From: Takakia lepidozioides
Taxonomy: Eukaryota > Streptophyta > Takakiopsida > Takakiales > Takakiaceae
Assembly (NCBI GenBank): GCA_030704615.1
Contig: CM060733.1
Coordinates: forward strand, 71,178,001-71,242,000
DNA: 64,000 nucleotides
Direction: 5' to 3'
This document shows, one piece after another, positions 1 to 10,400 of this stretch; positions within the stretch are counted from its first letter, which is position 1; every line of letters starts with the position of its first letter. The position numbers and the translations under genes were made by a program. The notes below the pieces were generated by a model. The model was given only the letters and a program-made list of their open reading frames with translations. It searched no databases and was not told the DNA's origin.

Positions 1-153
1 TTTCCGCCTCGGATAGCGAAGGGATGGGTGAGTAAAAGCCGCGCGACATTTGGCGACCATACTGGGAACTGAGTAATGAACAACCAGATGTGACAGGCAT
101 CTGGTGGGATCATGGTGGTTGGACCATTAAAGAATTTGAAGTGAAAATTCCCT

Positions 154-630
154 GTGGAACGAAGGAAGAAAGATTGTCCAAACAATTCTTTCAAAGGTTC
201 TTGGAATTGCCAGACGGTTGTAAAGAAAATATTCTTAAGAGTGCATGATGCTGATCCGGAATGGGGTCTGGAGAAAGGAGTGATAAAGATTTATCAGGTA
301 GCCTGTAGAGGAAGAGCACGTTGGTTACCAACATTGGTTTATGTGATAGCATTGCTATCCATTAAGCGAGTAGAGTTTGAAGGCTGGGAAGAAAGAAAGG
401 TGAATGTTTATACTCATATGCATGAAGAGCTTGTACTGGTAAAGAATTGGATTCCAAAGGATATTTTGTGGATCAAACTCACACCAAGAACAGCTTTCCA
501 GACTTGTTTGCCATATGGTTATATGGTAACGGAGACTTCAAGTATAGCCAAGGGTGCATTGAAGCTTGAAAGAAACCCAGGCATATACGAGAGATATTAC
601 AGAAGAGAGTTTTGGTTATTGCCACATTAA
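154..630 (+). CDS. Unrecognised ORF upstream of gag in the retrotransposon
   Basis: A 158-codon open frame lies just upstream of the gag region on the same strand. It is rich in basic and aromatic residues and I recognise no family. It ends 21 bases before the next ORF start at 652, so it may be a leader ORF of the element or the degraded N-terminal part of gag. No signal peptide or membrane segment is evident apart from one short hydrophobic stretch near residues 60-70. The start is simply the first ATG of the frame. Confidence 0.35.
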   Translation: MERRKKDCPNNSFKGSWNCQTVVKKIFLRVHDADPEWGLEKGVIKIYQVACRGRARWLPTLVYVIALLSIKRVEFEGWEERKVNVYTHMHEELVLVKNWIPKDILWIKLTPRTAFQTCLPYGYMVTETSSIAKGALKLERNPGIYERYYRREFWLLPH

Positions 631-651
631 AAGAAATGAAAGACATGGGAC

Positions 652-1158
652 ATGAGTGATGAAAGAGAAGCTAGACGCCAGAGATATTCAGCAAAAAGAG
701 AAAGCTATCTGAAAGCTAATTATCCATATCTTTGGGAGAGAGGAATAGACATAGGGGAATCATCTGGACCTCTCACACCATTAAGATCAAAGAGTACATC
801 ACCCATACCGGAAGAACTAGAGTTGGATGCCACTCCTTCTGTTTCTTTGCAAGAAAGATTAAGGGAATTGGTACAGGAAGAAGATCAATCACGAGGTGAA
901 AGATCTGAGGTACATCCCTGGATAAAAGATTTGACAGAAATCTTTGATAAGAGTTGGCATGGAACACCAAAAGCAGGAACTCCAGTTTCTGAAGCAGAAG
1001 GTGAAGAAGGAGAAGAGGATGTGGCAGAGCCAACGGAGAGTTCAGACTCTCCAACACCATTACAGTTGAGTTACATGAGTGAAGAAGAAACCCAAGGGCA
1101 GAACTTGGAGGATGAAAACAGAGAGAAGAAATTGGAAGAGGAAAATATGAAGAAGTAG
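652..1158 (+). CDS. Retrotransposon gag, N-terminal low-complexity part
   Basis: These 168 codons are acidic and low in complexity (runs of E, S, T and P), as in the N-terminal extensions of plant Ty3-type gag proteins. The frame ends at a stop at 1156-1158. Another frame continues with Gly/Ser-rich sequence through about 1310 and joins the conserved gag core at 1307, so I read the stop as a frameshift within one original gag. It has no catalytic function; gag forms the particle that packages the element RNA. Confidence 0.5.
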   Translation: MSDEREARRQRYSAKRESYLKANYPYLWERGIDIGESSGPLTPLRSKSTSPIPEELELDATPSVSLQERLRELVQEEDQSRGERSEVHPWIKDLTEIFDKSWHGTPKAGTPVSEAEGEEGEEDVAEPTESSDSPTPLQLSYMSEEETQGQNLEDENREKKLEEENMKK

Positions 1159-1306
1159 ACCCAACAGCTGAGGTTGAGACTACAACCAGGACATCCCAAC
1201 CCGTTGGACCTGGATCAAGTGGAGCACTTGGATCACAGGCCAACGAAGGTGTCGGCTCAGGGGGATCAGGCGGGCTGCCTGGATCTGGCTCTGGGGGACA
1301 GGGAGT

Positions 1307-2119
1307 GTGGGAAGTAGTGCAACTGAAGCTGGGAATACTGTGAATATCGTGGGGCCAGAAGCAGGGAGTGCTCAAGGGCCACCACTTGGTGGAAGATCCA
1401 CCACAAAAACAACAGGTCCAGAAGGACCAGCACCAGCAAGGGTGCCAGCACCTGTCAGTGGGCAGAAGGTAGGGCCACAGATGGCGTTACAACCAACACG
1501 GGCAAAACCACCCTTTCCAATATATTCAGGAAAAGGGGATCCCGATGTACACATTAGCCAATTTGAGCACATGTGTATAGTGAACAATGAGAATGGCGAT
1601 GATGCCAAGATGAGATTGTTTCCTTGTTCACTTATCAAGAAAGCAAGTGAATGGTATGCAAGATTCCCTGATAATCATTTCCTAACCTGGAATGGCTTGA
1701 ATACAACATTTCGAAATAGGTTCAGGACAAGTAAAACTGAGGATGAAGTGTATGGAAGTTTACAACAGCTGAAGCAGAAGAAGCATGAAACTGTTGAAGA
1801 GTATATGGAGAAGATGGAATTGATGATGAAAAAGCTGGCTGCAGTACCAGCACCCGGTTTACAGAAGACTTGGTTTGTGAGTGGACTAAGACCAGAGTTG
1901 CAAAAGAAAGTGGATATGTTACCCCATAATACAGTGGAGGAGGCATTTGAAACTGCAAACAGAATTGAGCAATTGGGAATGCTCAGGAGAGAGAAAAAAG
2001 ATGATGAGGACTCTGAGGATGAGTCAGATGAAGAAGAAGAGCAAGAACTAAAAAGAAAGAGTAAGAGAAAGGAGAAGTTGAAGAGGGATAACTATGAAAA
2101 AGATTGGAAGAAATCTTGA
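1307..2119 (+). CDS. Retrotransposon gag core (Retrotrans_gag type)
   Basis: Residues about 65-225 look like the classic Retrotrans_gag domain: a 'PxYSGKGDPD' entry, a helix with 'SLIKKASEWYARFP', then 'TWNGLNTTFRNRFR' and a downstream 'VEEYMEKMELMMKKL' helix. The tail (about 225-270) is a highly charged E/D/K stretch that precedes the zinc knuckles. The frame fails around 2105, where the next frame takes over with no gap in homology, which indicates a single indel. Gag would be the capsid protein of the virus-like particle. Confidence 0.85.
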   Translation: MGSSATEAGNTVNIVGPEAGSAQGPPLGGRSTTKTTGPEGPAPARVPAPVSGQKVGPQMALQPTRAKPPFPIYSGKGDPDVHISQFEHMCIVNNENGDDAKMRLFPCSLIKKASEWYARFPDNHFLTWNGLNTTFRNRFRTSKTEDEVYGSLQQLKQKKHETVEEYMEKMELMMKKLAAVPAPGLQKTWFVSGLRPELQKKVDMLPHNTVEEAFETANRIEQLGMLRREKKDDEDSEDESDEEEEQELKRKSKRKEKLKRDNYEKDWKKS

Positions 2120-2600
2120 AGAAGTATGCCACAGAGGCTGCAACACATTGGAGGAAGGGTGTATGGTGTGCAAAGTGCCAGAATGAAGGCCATACCACCA
2201 CAGAATGCCACATGAAGGAGAAACACTGTACTATCTGTAAAATGGATAACCATTCTACTGAGAATTGTTACTACAACAGAAGGACAGCTGCAAGAGAACC
2301 TAGGCAAGTAAGGGTGCATCAGGTGCAGCCCCAGCCAAGAAGAAACAATGATCAGGACCACTATGGTAGGTCTGGTGGTTATAACAATGGCATGGAAGGG
2401 AGAGGTAATTCAAGAGGAATTACCAAGGAAATTCCAGAGGCAACTATCAGGGTAATCCAAGGGGGAATTACCAGCCCGGGAATCAGGATTATAGAAATAA
2501 TCCAAGAACAGACCAAGGGCGAGGACCCAATGGTGAAGAACTATGTTACTATTGTAATCAGCCAGGACATCGCAAGGCAGCCTGTTCATTCTGGATAAGA
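2104..2600 (+). pseudogene. Gag C-terminal zinc-knuckle region, frameshifted
   Basis: After a frame change the sequence encodes Cys/His clusters (CAKCQNEGHTTTEC, then CTICKMDNHSTENC), and about 90 residues later a canonical CX2CX4HX4C knuckle (CYYCNQPGHRKAAC) at roughly 2547-2588. That last knuckle lies in a third frame, reached by a one-base loss near 2415 inside an N/G/R-rich repeat. The knuckles would bind RNA. The third frame runs on without a stop into the protease ORF, so gag and protease were probably one fused reading frame. Confidence 0.75.
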
Positions 2601-2612
2601 CACCAGAATGAG

Positions 2613-3683
2613 ATGAGAGCTCCTGTGAATGAGGGCCCAGTGGTGGCAGCTCACATGGTTAGGCCATGTGTTGTACCAGAAGTAAGTACAATGATAGTAA
2701 CAAGAAGTAAAGCCAAACTAATACCTCCAGTAGTAGAGGAAGAAGATGATAATGAAGGTGGCAATGATATGCCTGAAGATGAAGAGACTTGGAAAGATGA
2801 GAAGGAACTGCACAAGGAAGTGGCAGATACTATAAGGGAAATGCAGAAGAGTACTGATATTCCTGTGGCAGATTCCTCTGATTCTGATGGAGAAGAAGAA
2901 GGGAGTGAGGAAGAAAGGAAGAAAGAAGATGCAGACATGCAAAGTAATGAAGAGACTTTGGCTGAAGTAATATGCCAGACCAAAGCAGAAATTACCATTG
3001 GACAGCTATTAGCTGTGGCACCTTATTGTAGGCACAGGCTGTATCAAGCAATCAATCGAATTGCCCAGGAGACAGGAAACACAGACCTGAACAGCAAGGT
3101 GACCAGTTATAATGTGAAGCCGGAAGGGCGAGAAACAGTCATGGACTTTGATGATTCTATGCCAGTAATCCAATTGAGAATTGGAAGCACAGAACTAACT
3201 GATGTACTGATAGATGGAGGTTCTGGAGTAAATATCATGACAGACCAATTAAGAAAGAAGCTTGGTCTAAGTAACATGAAACCAGCCCCATTTACAGTAA
3301 CAATGGCAGATCAAAGAAGTGTACAGCCATTGGGATTAATAAGAGGAGTTAAGATACAGATACAGAAGATGATCTTTATGATCACAGTAACTGTGTTGAA
3401 AATGGATGAAGTCATGGAGGCTTACTCCTTATTATTGGGACGTCCGTGGCTGAAACAGGCCAGGGTATTCCATGACTGGAATTCTCAGTTACTAACCGTG
3501 CATAATGGGATACACGAGATACAAATTACCACAAAGAAATCTAGTAGATTACCTGCTACAAGAAGACCTCGAGGAGTCAGAGAGTATGACTGGAAAGGAG
3601 GACTGGATGAGGAGCAGGAAGCTACCCTATTTGCTGCACACCCAGAGTGGAGCAGGTTGCAAAGATGCGGCTGGAAAGCCTAA
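2613..3683 (+). CDS. Retropepsin-like aspartic protease region
   Basis: About 185 acidic residues precede a protease fold at residues about 185-300. The active-site loop reads VLIDGGSGVNIM (DGG rather than DTG/DSG, a form I associate with plant Ty3-type proteases), and the flap-distal motif is LLLGRPWL. It would cleave the polyprotein and form a dimer. The frame is open upstream of the first ATG through the zinc knuckle, so 2613 is only the first Met and not a true start. The frame ends at 3683, before RT. Confidence 0.8.
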   Translation: MRAPVNEGPVVAAHMVRPCVVPEVSTMIVTRSKAKLIPPVVEEEDDNEGGNDMPEDEETWKDEKELHKEVADTIREMQKSTDIPVADSSDSDGEEEGSEEERKKEDADMQSNEETLAEVICQTKAEITIGQLLAVAPYCRHRLYQAINRIAQETGNTDLNSKVTSYNVKPEGRETVMDFDDSMPVIQLRIGSTELTDVLIDGGSGVNIMTDQLRKKLGLSNMKPAPFTVTMADQRSVQPLGLIRGVKIQIQKMIFMITVTVLKMDEVMEAYSLLLGRPWLKQARVFHDWNSQLLTVHNGIHEIQITTKKSSRLPATRRPRGVREYDWKGGLDEEQEATLFAAHPEWSRLQRCGWKA

Positions 3684-3903
3684 GTTGTTCGAGAGGTATC
3701 TGCTGTGGTGTAGTGACAGCAACACCAACTAAAGAGGAAACCAGCATTTACCCATCACATTTCTATGAAGAAAGAGAAGGAGAAATAGAAATCCTAGAAG
3801 AACCAGCCACTGTGAGCTTACAGGATGAAGTGGTGACTGGTTGGACAATCACAGCTGATGAGCAGGTGAGGGAAGTAAATGTGGGAACTAAGAGGAACCG
3901 AGG

Positions 3904-4118
3904 ATGGTGAAAGTAGGAGCTGATTTGGAGCCGGAATTCTTTGAAGAAGCTAAAAGCTTGTTCATCAAATACAGAGATGTATTTGCTTGGAGCTATGAGG
4001 ATCTAAAAGGGATACCACCTGAAGTCTGTCAGCATAAGATTGAACTGAACCAGGGTCAGTACCAATCAAGCAGGCGAGGTATAGAATGAATCCCAACTAC
4101 GCACTGAAGGTTGGAGAA
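3904..4118 (+). pseudogene. Reverse transcriptase N-terminus, truncated by gap
   Basis: The translation shows the short segment that precedes RT in Ty3 elements (FxKYRDVFAWSYEDLKGIPP), then, after a frame change near 4050, the conserved entry 'PIKQARYRMNPNY'. The rest, including the YxDD catalytic motif, would lie in or beyond the unsequenced gap. It is not translatable as it stands. Confidence 0.75.
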
Positions 4119-4618
4119 NNNNNNNNNNNNNNNNNNNNNNNNNNNNNNNNNNNNNNNNNNNNNNNNNNNNNNNNNNNNNNNNNNNNNNNNNNNNNNNNNN
4201 NNNNNNNNNNNNNNNNNNNNNNNNNNNNNNNNNNNNNNNNNNNNNNNNNNNNNNNNNNNNNNNNNNNNNNNNNNNNNNNNNNNNNNNNNNNNNNNNNNNN
4301 NNNNNNNNNNNNNNNNNNNNNNNNNNNNNNNNNNNNNNNNNNNNNNNNNNNNNNNNNNNNNNNNNNNNNNNNNNNNNNNNNNNNNNNNNNNNNNNNNNNN
4401 NNNNNNNNNNNNNNNNNNNNNNNNNNNNNNNNNNNNNNNNNNNNNNNNNNNNNNNNNNNNNNNNNNNNNNNNNNNNNNNNNNNNNNNNNNNNNNNNNNNN
4501 NNNNNNNNNNNNNNNNNNNNNNNNNNNNNNNNNNNNNNNNNNNNNNNNNNNNNNNNNNNNNNNNNNNNNNNNNNNNNNNNNNNNNNNNNNNNNNNNNNNN
4601 NNNNNNNNNNNNNNNNNN
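4119..4618. other. Assembly gap (500 N)
   Basis: There are exactly 500 N bases, a conventional placeholder length, so the real distance is unknown. Retrotransposon sequence lies on the left and palindromic tandem repeats on the right. The apparent ORFs across it are artefacts. Confidence 0.99.
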
Positions 4619-4649
4619 ATGGGAATTACCTGCACGAAGGTAATTCCTC

Positions 4650-5945
4650 GCTCAGAAATAAATGGCGAGTTGAAATCCGGCGCCGAATATCCATACGGCA
4701 CTGATCCGACTTACCTCCTGGATGGAAATTCGGCGCCGAATTTCCATTCATCCACGATTCGAATTACCTGCAGGATGGAAATTCGGCGCCGAATATCCAT
4801 ATGGCACGATCCGACTTACCTGCAGGATGGAAATTCGGCGCCGAATTACCTGCTTGAAGGAAATTTGGCGAACCGCCCTACCTGCGCGGATGGAAATTCG
4901 GCGCCAGATTTCCATCCGCGCGCATCCGAATTACCTGCTTGAAGGAAATTTGGCCACCGCCCTACCTGCGCGGATGGAAATTCGGCGCCGGATTTCCATC
5001 CGGGCGCATCCGAATTACCTGCGCGGATGGAAATTCGGCGCCGGATTTCCATCCGCGCGCATCCGAATTACCTGCGCGGATGGAAATTCGGCGCCGGATT
5101 TCCATCCGCGCGCATCCGAATTACCTGCTTGAAGGAAATTTGGCGCACCGCCATCCTACGCGGATGGAAATTCGGCGCCGGATTTCCATCCGCGCGCATC
5201 CGAATTACCTGCGCGGATGGAAATTCGGCGCCGGATTTCCATTTTGGCGCATCCGAATTACCTGCTTGAAGGAAATTTGGCGCACCGCCATCCTACGCGG
5301 ATGGAAATTCGGCGCCGGATTTCCATCCGCGCGCATCCGAATTACCTGCGCGGATGGAAATTCGGCGCCGGATTTCCATCCGCGCGCATCCGAATTACCT
5401 GCTTGAAGGAAATTTGGCGCACCGCCATCCTACGCGGATGGAAATTCGGCGCCGGATTTCCATCCGCGCGCATCCGAATTACCTGCGCGGATGGAAATTC
5501 GGCGCCGGATTTCCATTTTGCGCATCCGAATTACCTGCTTGAAGGAAATTTGGCGCACCGCCATCCTACGCGGATGGAAATTCGGCGCCGGATTTCCATC
5601 CGCGCGCATCCGAATTACCTGCGCGGATGGAAATTCGGCGCCGGATTTCCATCCGCGCGCATCCGAATTACCTGCTTGAAGGAAATTTGGCGCACCGCCC
5701 TACCTGCGCGGATGGAAATTCGGCGCCGGATTTCCATCCGCGCGCATCCGAATTACCTGCTTGAAGGAAATTTGGCGCACCGCCATCCTACGCGGATGGA
5801 AATTCGGCGCCGGATTTCCATCCGCGCGCATCCGAATTACCTGCTTGAAGGAAATTTGGCGAACCGCCCTACCTGCGCGGATGGAAATTCGGCGCCGGAT
5901 TTCCATCCGCGCGCTTCCGAATTACCTGCGTGAGGGAAATTCCGG
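4650..5945. repeat. Tandem palindrome array upstream of ParB-MT copy A
   Basis: The unit carries a perfect palindrome, AAATTCGGCGCCGAATTT or the close variant with GGCGCCGGATTT, flanked by complementary GGATGG/CCATCC arms and separated by CGAATTACCTG. Where units are uniform the step is 53 bp (for example 5025 to 5078). A second unit type (CTTGAAGGAAATTTGGCGCACCG) is interleaved. The array ends about 200 bp before the ParB-MT start. The palindromes create long open frames on both strands that are not genes. Candidate role: binding sites for the element's own ParB-like protein (inference). Confidence 0.9.
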
Positions 5946-5954
5946 GACTGTTTT

Positions 5955-6155
5955 CGTCTATTTCTTCCGACATGGAGGGCTTCATTCGACATTTAATTGC
6001 GCAGTTGGGCAATAAATGTCGACGGCCGTCGCTTATTATTCGGGCTGGCGACGCATGGCTTCCTGGACACGTACCCTAAATCTCATGCTATACTTGGCTT
6101 AACATGGTATTCCAGGCATGTACCCCAAAAAAGGAGATCTTTTTGGCTGGGACTT
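5955..6155 (+). promoter_or_regulatory. Conserved 5' leader of ParB-MT copy A
   Basis: About 200 bp between array and start codon is shared with copy B (30755-30959) and with fragment E on the minus strand (43838-43990), including 'GGAGGGCTTCAT', 'ACATTTAATTGCG' and 'GCATGTACCCCAAAAAA'. Conservation in three copies, always between the palindrome array and the ATG, suggests promoter and 5' UTR. I see no clear TATA box. Confidence 0.5.
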
Positions 6156-6679
6156 ATGCCGCCTGAAGGGCGTGGCTCTCCTGAGAGAGACCTCAGATCC
6201 AGACCGCGGCGGAAGTTGAAAGCTCTGTACTACGGACGACGGCCAATCTCTCGCATGGCCAAACTGAAGCTCCAGCAGGAGATTCCAGTGTCTTGCTCAC
6301 AACCTGCGCCAACTGAAGCCGAGTACTCTCAGGCAAGCCACTTCTGCTTTCGGTTTGTTCGATTTCTTTTTTGCTTTCGCTTCGTTACCTCGCTTTGTTT
6401 CTGCATCTTCATCCTGGCTTTGCTTTATGAGTGAACTTTAGATAGTTGACTGAACCTTAGATTGTTTGCAATGCGTGTGCAAATCCGGCAACTCTGGAGA
6501 AGGCTGCTTGTGCATGTCATTCTTAGGCAATGGTTGCATTTGTTTTCATTGTTGTTGCATGGCTCTCCATACTTCCTAAACTTGTTATGTTTTCATTTTT
6601 GCTACATGATTGCTGCTATGGTGGTTGCGCTGCTGCTTTTTGCACCACTGTTGGTGTTCACGATTTTTGTCAATCACAG

Positions 6680-8121
6680 AGTGACGACGAGCCCGGCACG
6701 CTGGTGGTATCATCGACAGCTCCAACTCATCGCATGTTTGAATCGCCCAACTTGGGGCGAGAGGGCAAACTTAAATCTTTTGTTGGTGGACGGGAGGACT
6801 TGCAACGAGATTACGATAGAGTAGGCATTGGGGAGGTTGGTGCAGGCGGCATGGCAGGTGAAGGGCGTGAGGACATGAGGACAGCAGATCCGGCAATGGA
6901 GGTTGTTCATGCACATGCAGTAGGGCCCGCCCACGCAAAGAAAAAGAAGAAAGCTAAGCACATGCAATCCCCGGCGAGAGAGCAGTCACGGGCTGCGGAG
7001 GGGGGAGTGAGCAGTGCGCGCGAGGGTGTCAGTTCGCCTCAATCAAAGGTGGTCGTCCTGGAGGGCTCCCCTGTTGCTAGCCCTAGTAAGAAACAGAAAG
7101 CCCGTGAGAGGGCAAAAGAGAGGGCAAAAGAACAGACGAGACAGAATGCTAGCAAGGAGGAAAGACAAAAGGCAGCTGAAGAGGCCCGGGGTGCCCAAAT
7201 GACAGATGCCAATGTAAGCGAGGGACACACAGAGACGGTGGATCCCTACAAGACACCACAGAGAGGCAGTAGCACACCGGTTAGACCATCGCGGGCAAGT
7301 GCAGCCCCCGCAATTACCCATACGGTGGAGAGTGGAGGAGAGGAAAGAACACCTGAAAGAGCACCGATTGTGCAAGTTCGAGGTGAAGCCAGGGAGAGGG
7401 CAGTAGAGACGACGAGAGTGCTGGAGGTGGTTTCGCAGGTGGCTGACCCTGTTGAGGAGGACGACATGGATGTTTCTGACCAGGATGACATTCTCCCGGA
7501 CATCCCCAGGCCCCAAACCCGGAGCATACAGGCTGGATTTGGCGGTCTTGGTGGGCTGCCGGAAAACCCCTCTGCAGCAGACGTCATGTCTGAGGCGGAT
7601 ATGAAGTTGGCCGCTGCCAAGATGTTGGAGGCAACCCACAGCAACATTGGCAGGGTGCTGGGGGGCATGGTGTACCCGGCCAAGCTTCGAATTCCCCTTT
7701 GCCGCTTGGTGTCATTGCAGGTGGTGAGACCTGCCCTCCCAGGCGATATCGACAAGCTGAAATTCTCTTTCCGGGATGGATATCGAATGGGGTCTGCCGC
7801 CTTTTACGTTTCCATTGAGAACGACCACGGAGCTTCCCGTGCCCACACTTCCGATGAGGTGGACAAATGGGGTCCCCATTGGCAAACGCGAAATGAGGAG
7901 TTCGAGAGATCGATTGCTAGTGATCCTCTTTTCCAGCACATGTCCGGTAAGATGTTCTACGTGTGGGACGGCAATCATCGCCTCCTGGCATGGATGGAGC
8001 ACATTGCCCAAGCCCACCCCAACGATCTCGATTGGCATTTCGCCGTCGATTGTGTTGTGCTGAAGGTTGCGGGGCCCAAAGATCGCAGTCTTCTCAAAGC
8101 TGCAATGGCCGACATCAACTC
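6680..8121 (+). other. Exon 2 of copy A: linker and ParB/sulfiredoxin-like domain
   Basis: The first 290 codons or so are low complexity: an Ala/Lys/Glu-rich helix with repeats of 'RERAKERAKEQ', which looks like a basic, nucleic-acid-binding or disordered region. From about 7570 the sequence becomes globular: MLEATHSNIGRVLGG, then IPLCRLVSLQVVRPALPGD, then FYVWDGNHRLLAWM and VDCVVLKVAG. The strand-VRP and DGNHR signatures with the following hydrophobic strand match the ParB/Srx fold, in which ParB proteins bind and hydrolyse CTP and related proteins act as nucleases. Exon 2 ends in phase 2 at a GTAAGC donor (8122). No internal stop occurs in this copy, and the DGNHR motif is intact. Confidence 0.65.
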
Positions 8122-8239
8122 GTAAGCTACAACCCCTCTCGCTTTTGGACTTTGAATTTGGAAGTCATTTCATTGCGAATCCTCATATATGATGAAAATT
8201 CCCATTTCAGTATTGTTTGATGGAAATGTGGCACTGCAG

Positions 8240-9337
8240 GGTGACTGAGAATGCCTTCATTGCCACCAACTTGTCCCATATGCTCTTCCGAGTGAAGGAT
8301 GTCGGGAGGCAGGGGGTGGAAGAGTTTGCCAATTCCCTCAGTGCCGACCTCCTGCGCAAGTCGGAGGCAAAGGCAGACAGAACCTGGTATAGGCTGAGCG
8401 TCGACGCCATGGTGGACTACATATTTCGGGTAAAGCTCCTGCAGTTTTGTTGAGCTAATTTGTCTCTCCTCCCCCAATAGAAGAAATTGTGTTGAGCAGG
8501 ATCTCTAATCTTATGTGCTGCTTTTCGACAGACGAAAATACAGCAGGATTTGGCACATGCGCGGAGGTTCTACATGGAGTCAGAGGAGAAGAATCCAACC
8601 CTCCCGGAACTCGAATCGTATGTCAAAGCTGCGGAGGTGAGGGCCCGCATAAAGTACAAGTCGCGGATGGTAAAGTACGTGGCCATAGCTGATCCCGCCC
8701 TTGGTGCCGACTTTCTGGTGGAGGTGGGAAAGCACTACTCTCGCGCTCTGAAGCCCACGATGACATTGGAGAAGCTCCATCGTCTAGCCACATCCTGTGT
8801 GGATGCAACAGAAAAGGTGATACATTCTTAACCAAATTGTGGTGGCAACAACTCCTTTTTGTGGTGTTTGGCGCTTACGAATATGCTGGGTGGTTGGACA
8901 GACCCGGTGGCTCCAAATCTGGAATGGTTCCCAAAGTACCAGGGACATGTGGAGCTTCCCCAAACCGGACAAACTCTCTGACCCCACATTCGACATGTGG
9001 ATGAACCGCATGACATGGTGGTTTCAGGTACTTCCCCACGCTTCGTTTGGGGCTTGTACTCTAGTAGGGGGTTGATTCATTGTATTTTTTGAGGAAAGCG
9101 ATCTGATGGACAATCTCCACAGGTGACGACGAATGCGCAAGAGCAGCTGGACACACAAGCACATCAGTTCAAGATGGAGATATCTCCTGCAGCAGAGAGC
9201 CTGCGTGACTATGTGACGAGGTACTTTCTGCTCTACAAAACCAACCTATTCTTTCGGGAGATAGCAGATGCTCGCCGGAGCCACGAGTTCACCGACCAGC
9301 CGAACGCGGACAAAGCAGCAATGCGCCTTCTGTACAG
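8240..9337 (+). other. Exons 3-6 of copy A: helical middle region
   Basis: Exon 3 (8240-8429) follows the ParB-like domain with a predicted helical segment, as the helix-turn-helix part does in ParB, but no HTH signature is clear. Exons 4-6 contain conserved aromatic signatures (RFYMESEEK, LQIWNG, MWMNRMTWWFQ) shared with copy C (46 kb) and fragment F (24.1 kb). The splice at 8816/8902 interrupts what is continuous in C and F. I recognise no known family in exons 4-6. All junction phases agree with the neighbours. Confidence 0.6.
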
Positions 9338-9389
9338 GTACATACGCGCTGCCTTTCTTTCAAGTCCTGGCATTTCAGGATGTTAGAGG

Positions 9390-10400
9390 CCTAAGTGGTG
9401 TTAGGGAAAATGGCGCCGAATTTCCAGTCAGGGCTCCGAAAATGGCAAAGTCCCTAGACTGGCTGGCCCGGAACTGGAAATTCGGCGCCATTTTCCAGTT
9501 CCAGGCCCTATTGCCGTTCAGGGACTTAGCCATTTTCGGGCTAAGTCCCTAGTGTGGCTGGCCCGGAACTGGAAATTCGGCGCCGTTTTCCAGTTCTAGG
9601 CCCTATTGCCGTCCAGGGACTTAGCCATTTTCGGGCTAAGTCCCTAGACTGGCTGGCCATGAAGTGGAAATTCGGCGCCATATTCCAGTTCCAGGCCCTA
9701 TTGCCGTCCAGTGACTTAGCCATTTTCGGTCTAAGTCCCTAGGGTGGCTGGCCCGGAACTGGAAATTCGGCGCCGTATTCCAGTTCTAGGCCCTATTGCC
9801 GTCCAGGGACTTAGCCATTTTCCGGCTAAGTCCCTAGACTGGCTGGCCCTGAAGTGGAAATTCGGCGCCATATTCCAGTTCCAGGCCCTATTGCCGTCCA
9901 GGGACTTAGCCATTTTAGGTCTAAGTCCCTAGGGTGGCTGGCCCGGAACTGGAAATTCGGCGCCGTATTCCAGTTCTAGGCCCTATTGCCGTCCAGGGAC
10001 TTAGCCATTTTCGGGCCAAGTCCCTAGACTGGCTGGCCCTGAAGTGGAAATTCGGCGCCATATTCCAGTTCCAGGCCCTATTGCCGTCCAGGGACTTAGC
10101 CATTTTCGGTCTAAGTCCCTAGGGTGGCTGGCCCGGAACTGGAAATTCGGCGCCGTATTCCAGTTCTAGGCCCTATTGCCGTCCAGGGACTTAGCCATTT
10201 TTTGTGTAAGTCCCTAGGGTGGCTGGCCCGGAAGTGGAAATTCGGCGCCGTTTTCCAGTTCCAGGCCGTATTGCCGTCCAGGGACTTAGCCATTTTCGGG
10301 CTAAGTCCCTACACTGGGTGGCCCTGAAGTGGAAATTCGGCGCCATATTCCAGTTGTAGGCCCTATTGCCGTTCAGGGAGTTAGCCATTTTCGGACCTCA
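9390..10400. repeat. Palindrome array inside intron 6 of copy A
   Basis: Intron 6 (9338-10421) is almost wholly a tandem array with a 190-bp period made of two 95-bp half units. Each half unit contains GGAAATTCGGCGCC followed by TTTTCCAG or TATTCCAG, then 'GGGACTTAGCCATTTTCGG'. The core is the same GGCGCC-centred palindrome as in the upstream array. Copy B holds a shorter array of related units at the same intron position, and fragment F is followed by one as well. Confidence 0.9.

Larger units (their letters stand above)
154..4118 (+). mobile_element. Ty3/gypsy-type LTR retrotransposon, internal part, decayed
   Basis: A retrotransposon internal region reads left to right in the order gag, CCHC zinc knuckles, aspartic protease and the first residues of reverse transcriptase, then is cut by the assembly gap at 4119. 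Gag before protease before RT is seen here; placement in Ty3/gypsy rests on the Retrotrans_gag type domain and the RVP-type protease, because integrase is not visible. The reading frame changes at about 1158-1307, 2105, 2415, 3683-3904 and 4050, so it cannot make a polyprotein. No LTR is recognised at the left edge, so the 5' end probably lies outside the window. The 3' half is either in the gap or lost, since the sequence right of the gap is an unrelated palindrome array. Confidence 0.85.

Noticed and set aside
773-1375. 200-codon minus-strand ORF over the gag region
   Set aside because: Shadow of the plus-strand gag; composition follows the antisense of the acidic repeats.
4086-4704. ORFs crossing the gap
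   Set aside because: They consist of N bases translated as X.
4619-5940. Long overlapping ORFs on both strands in the array (for example 5217-5933)
   Set aside because: They repeat the same peptide in step with the tandem units and exist on both strands because the units are palindromes without stops. Not genes.
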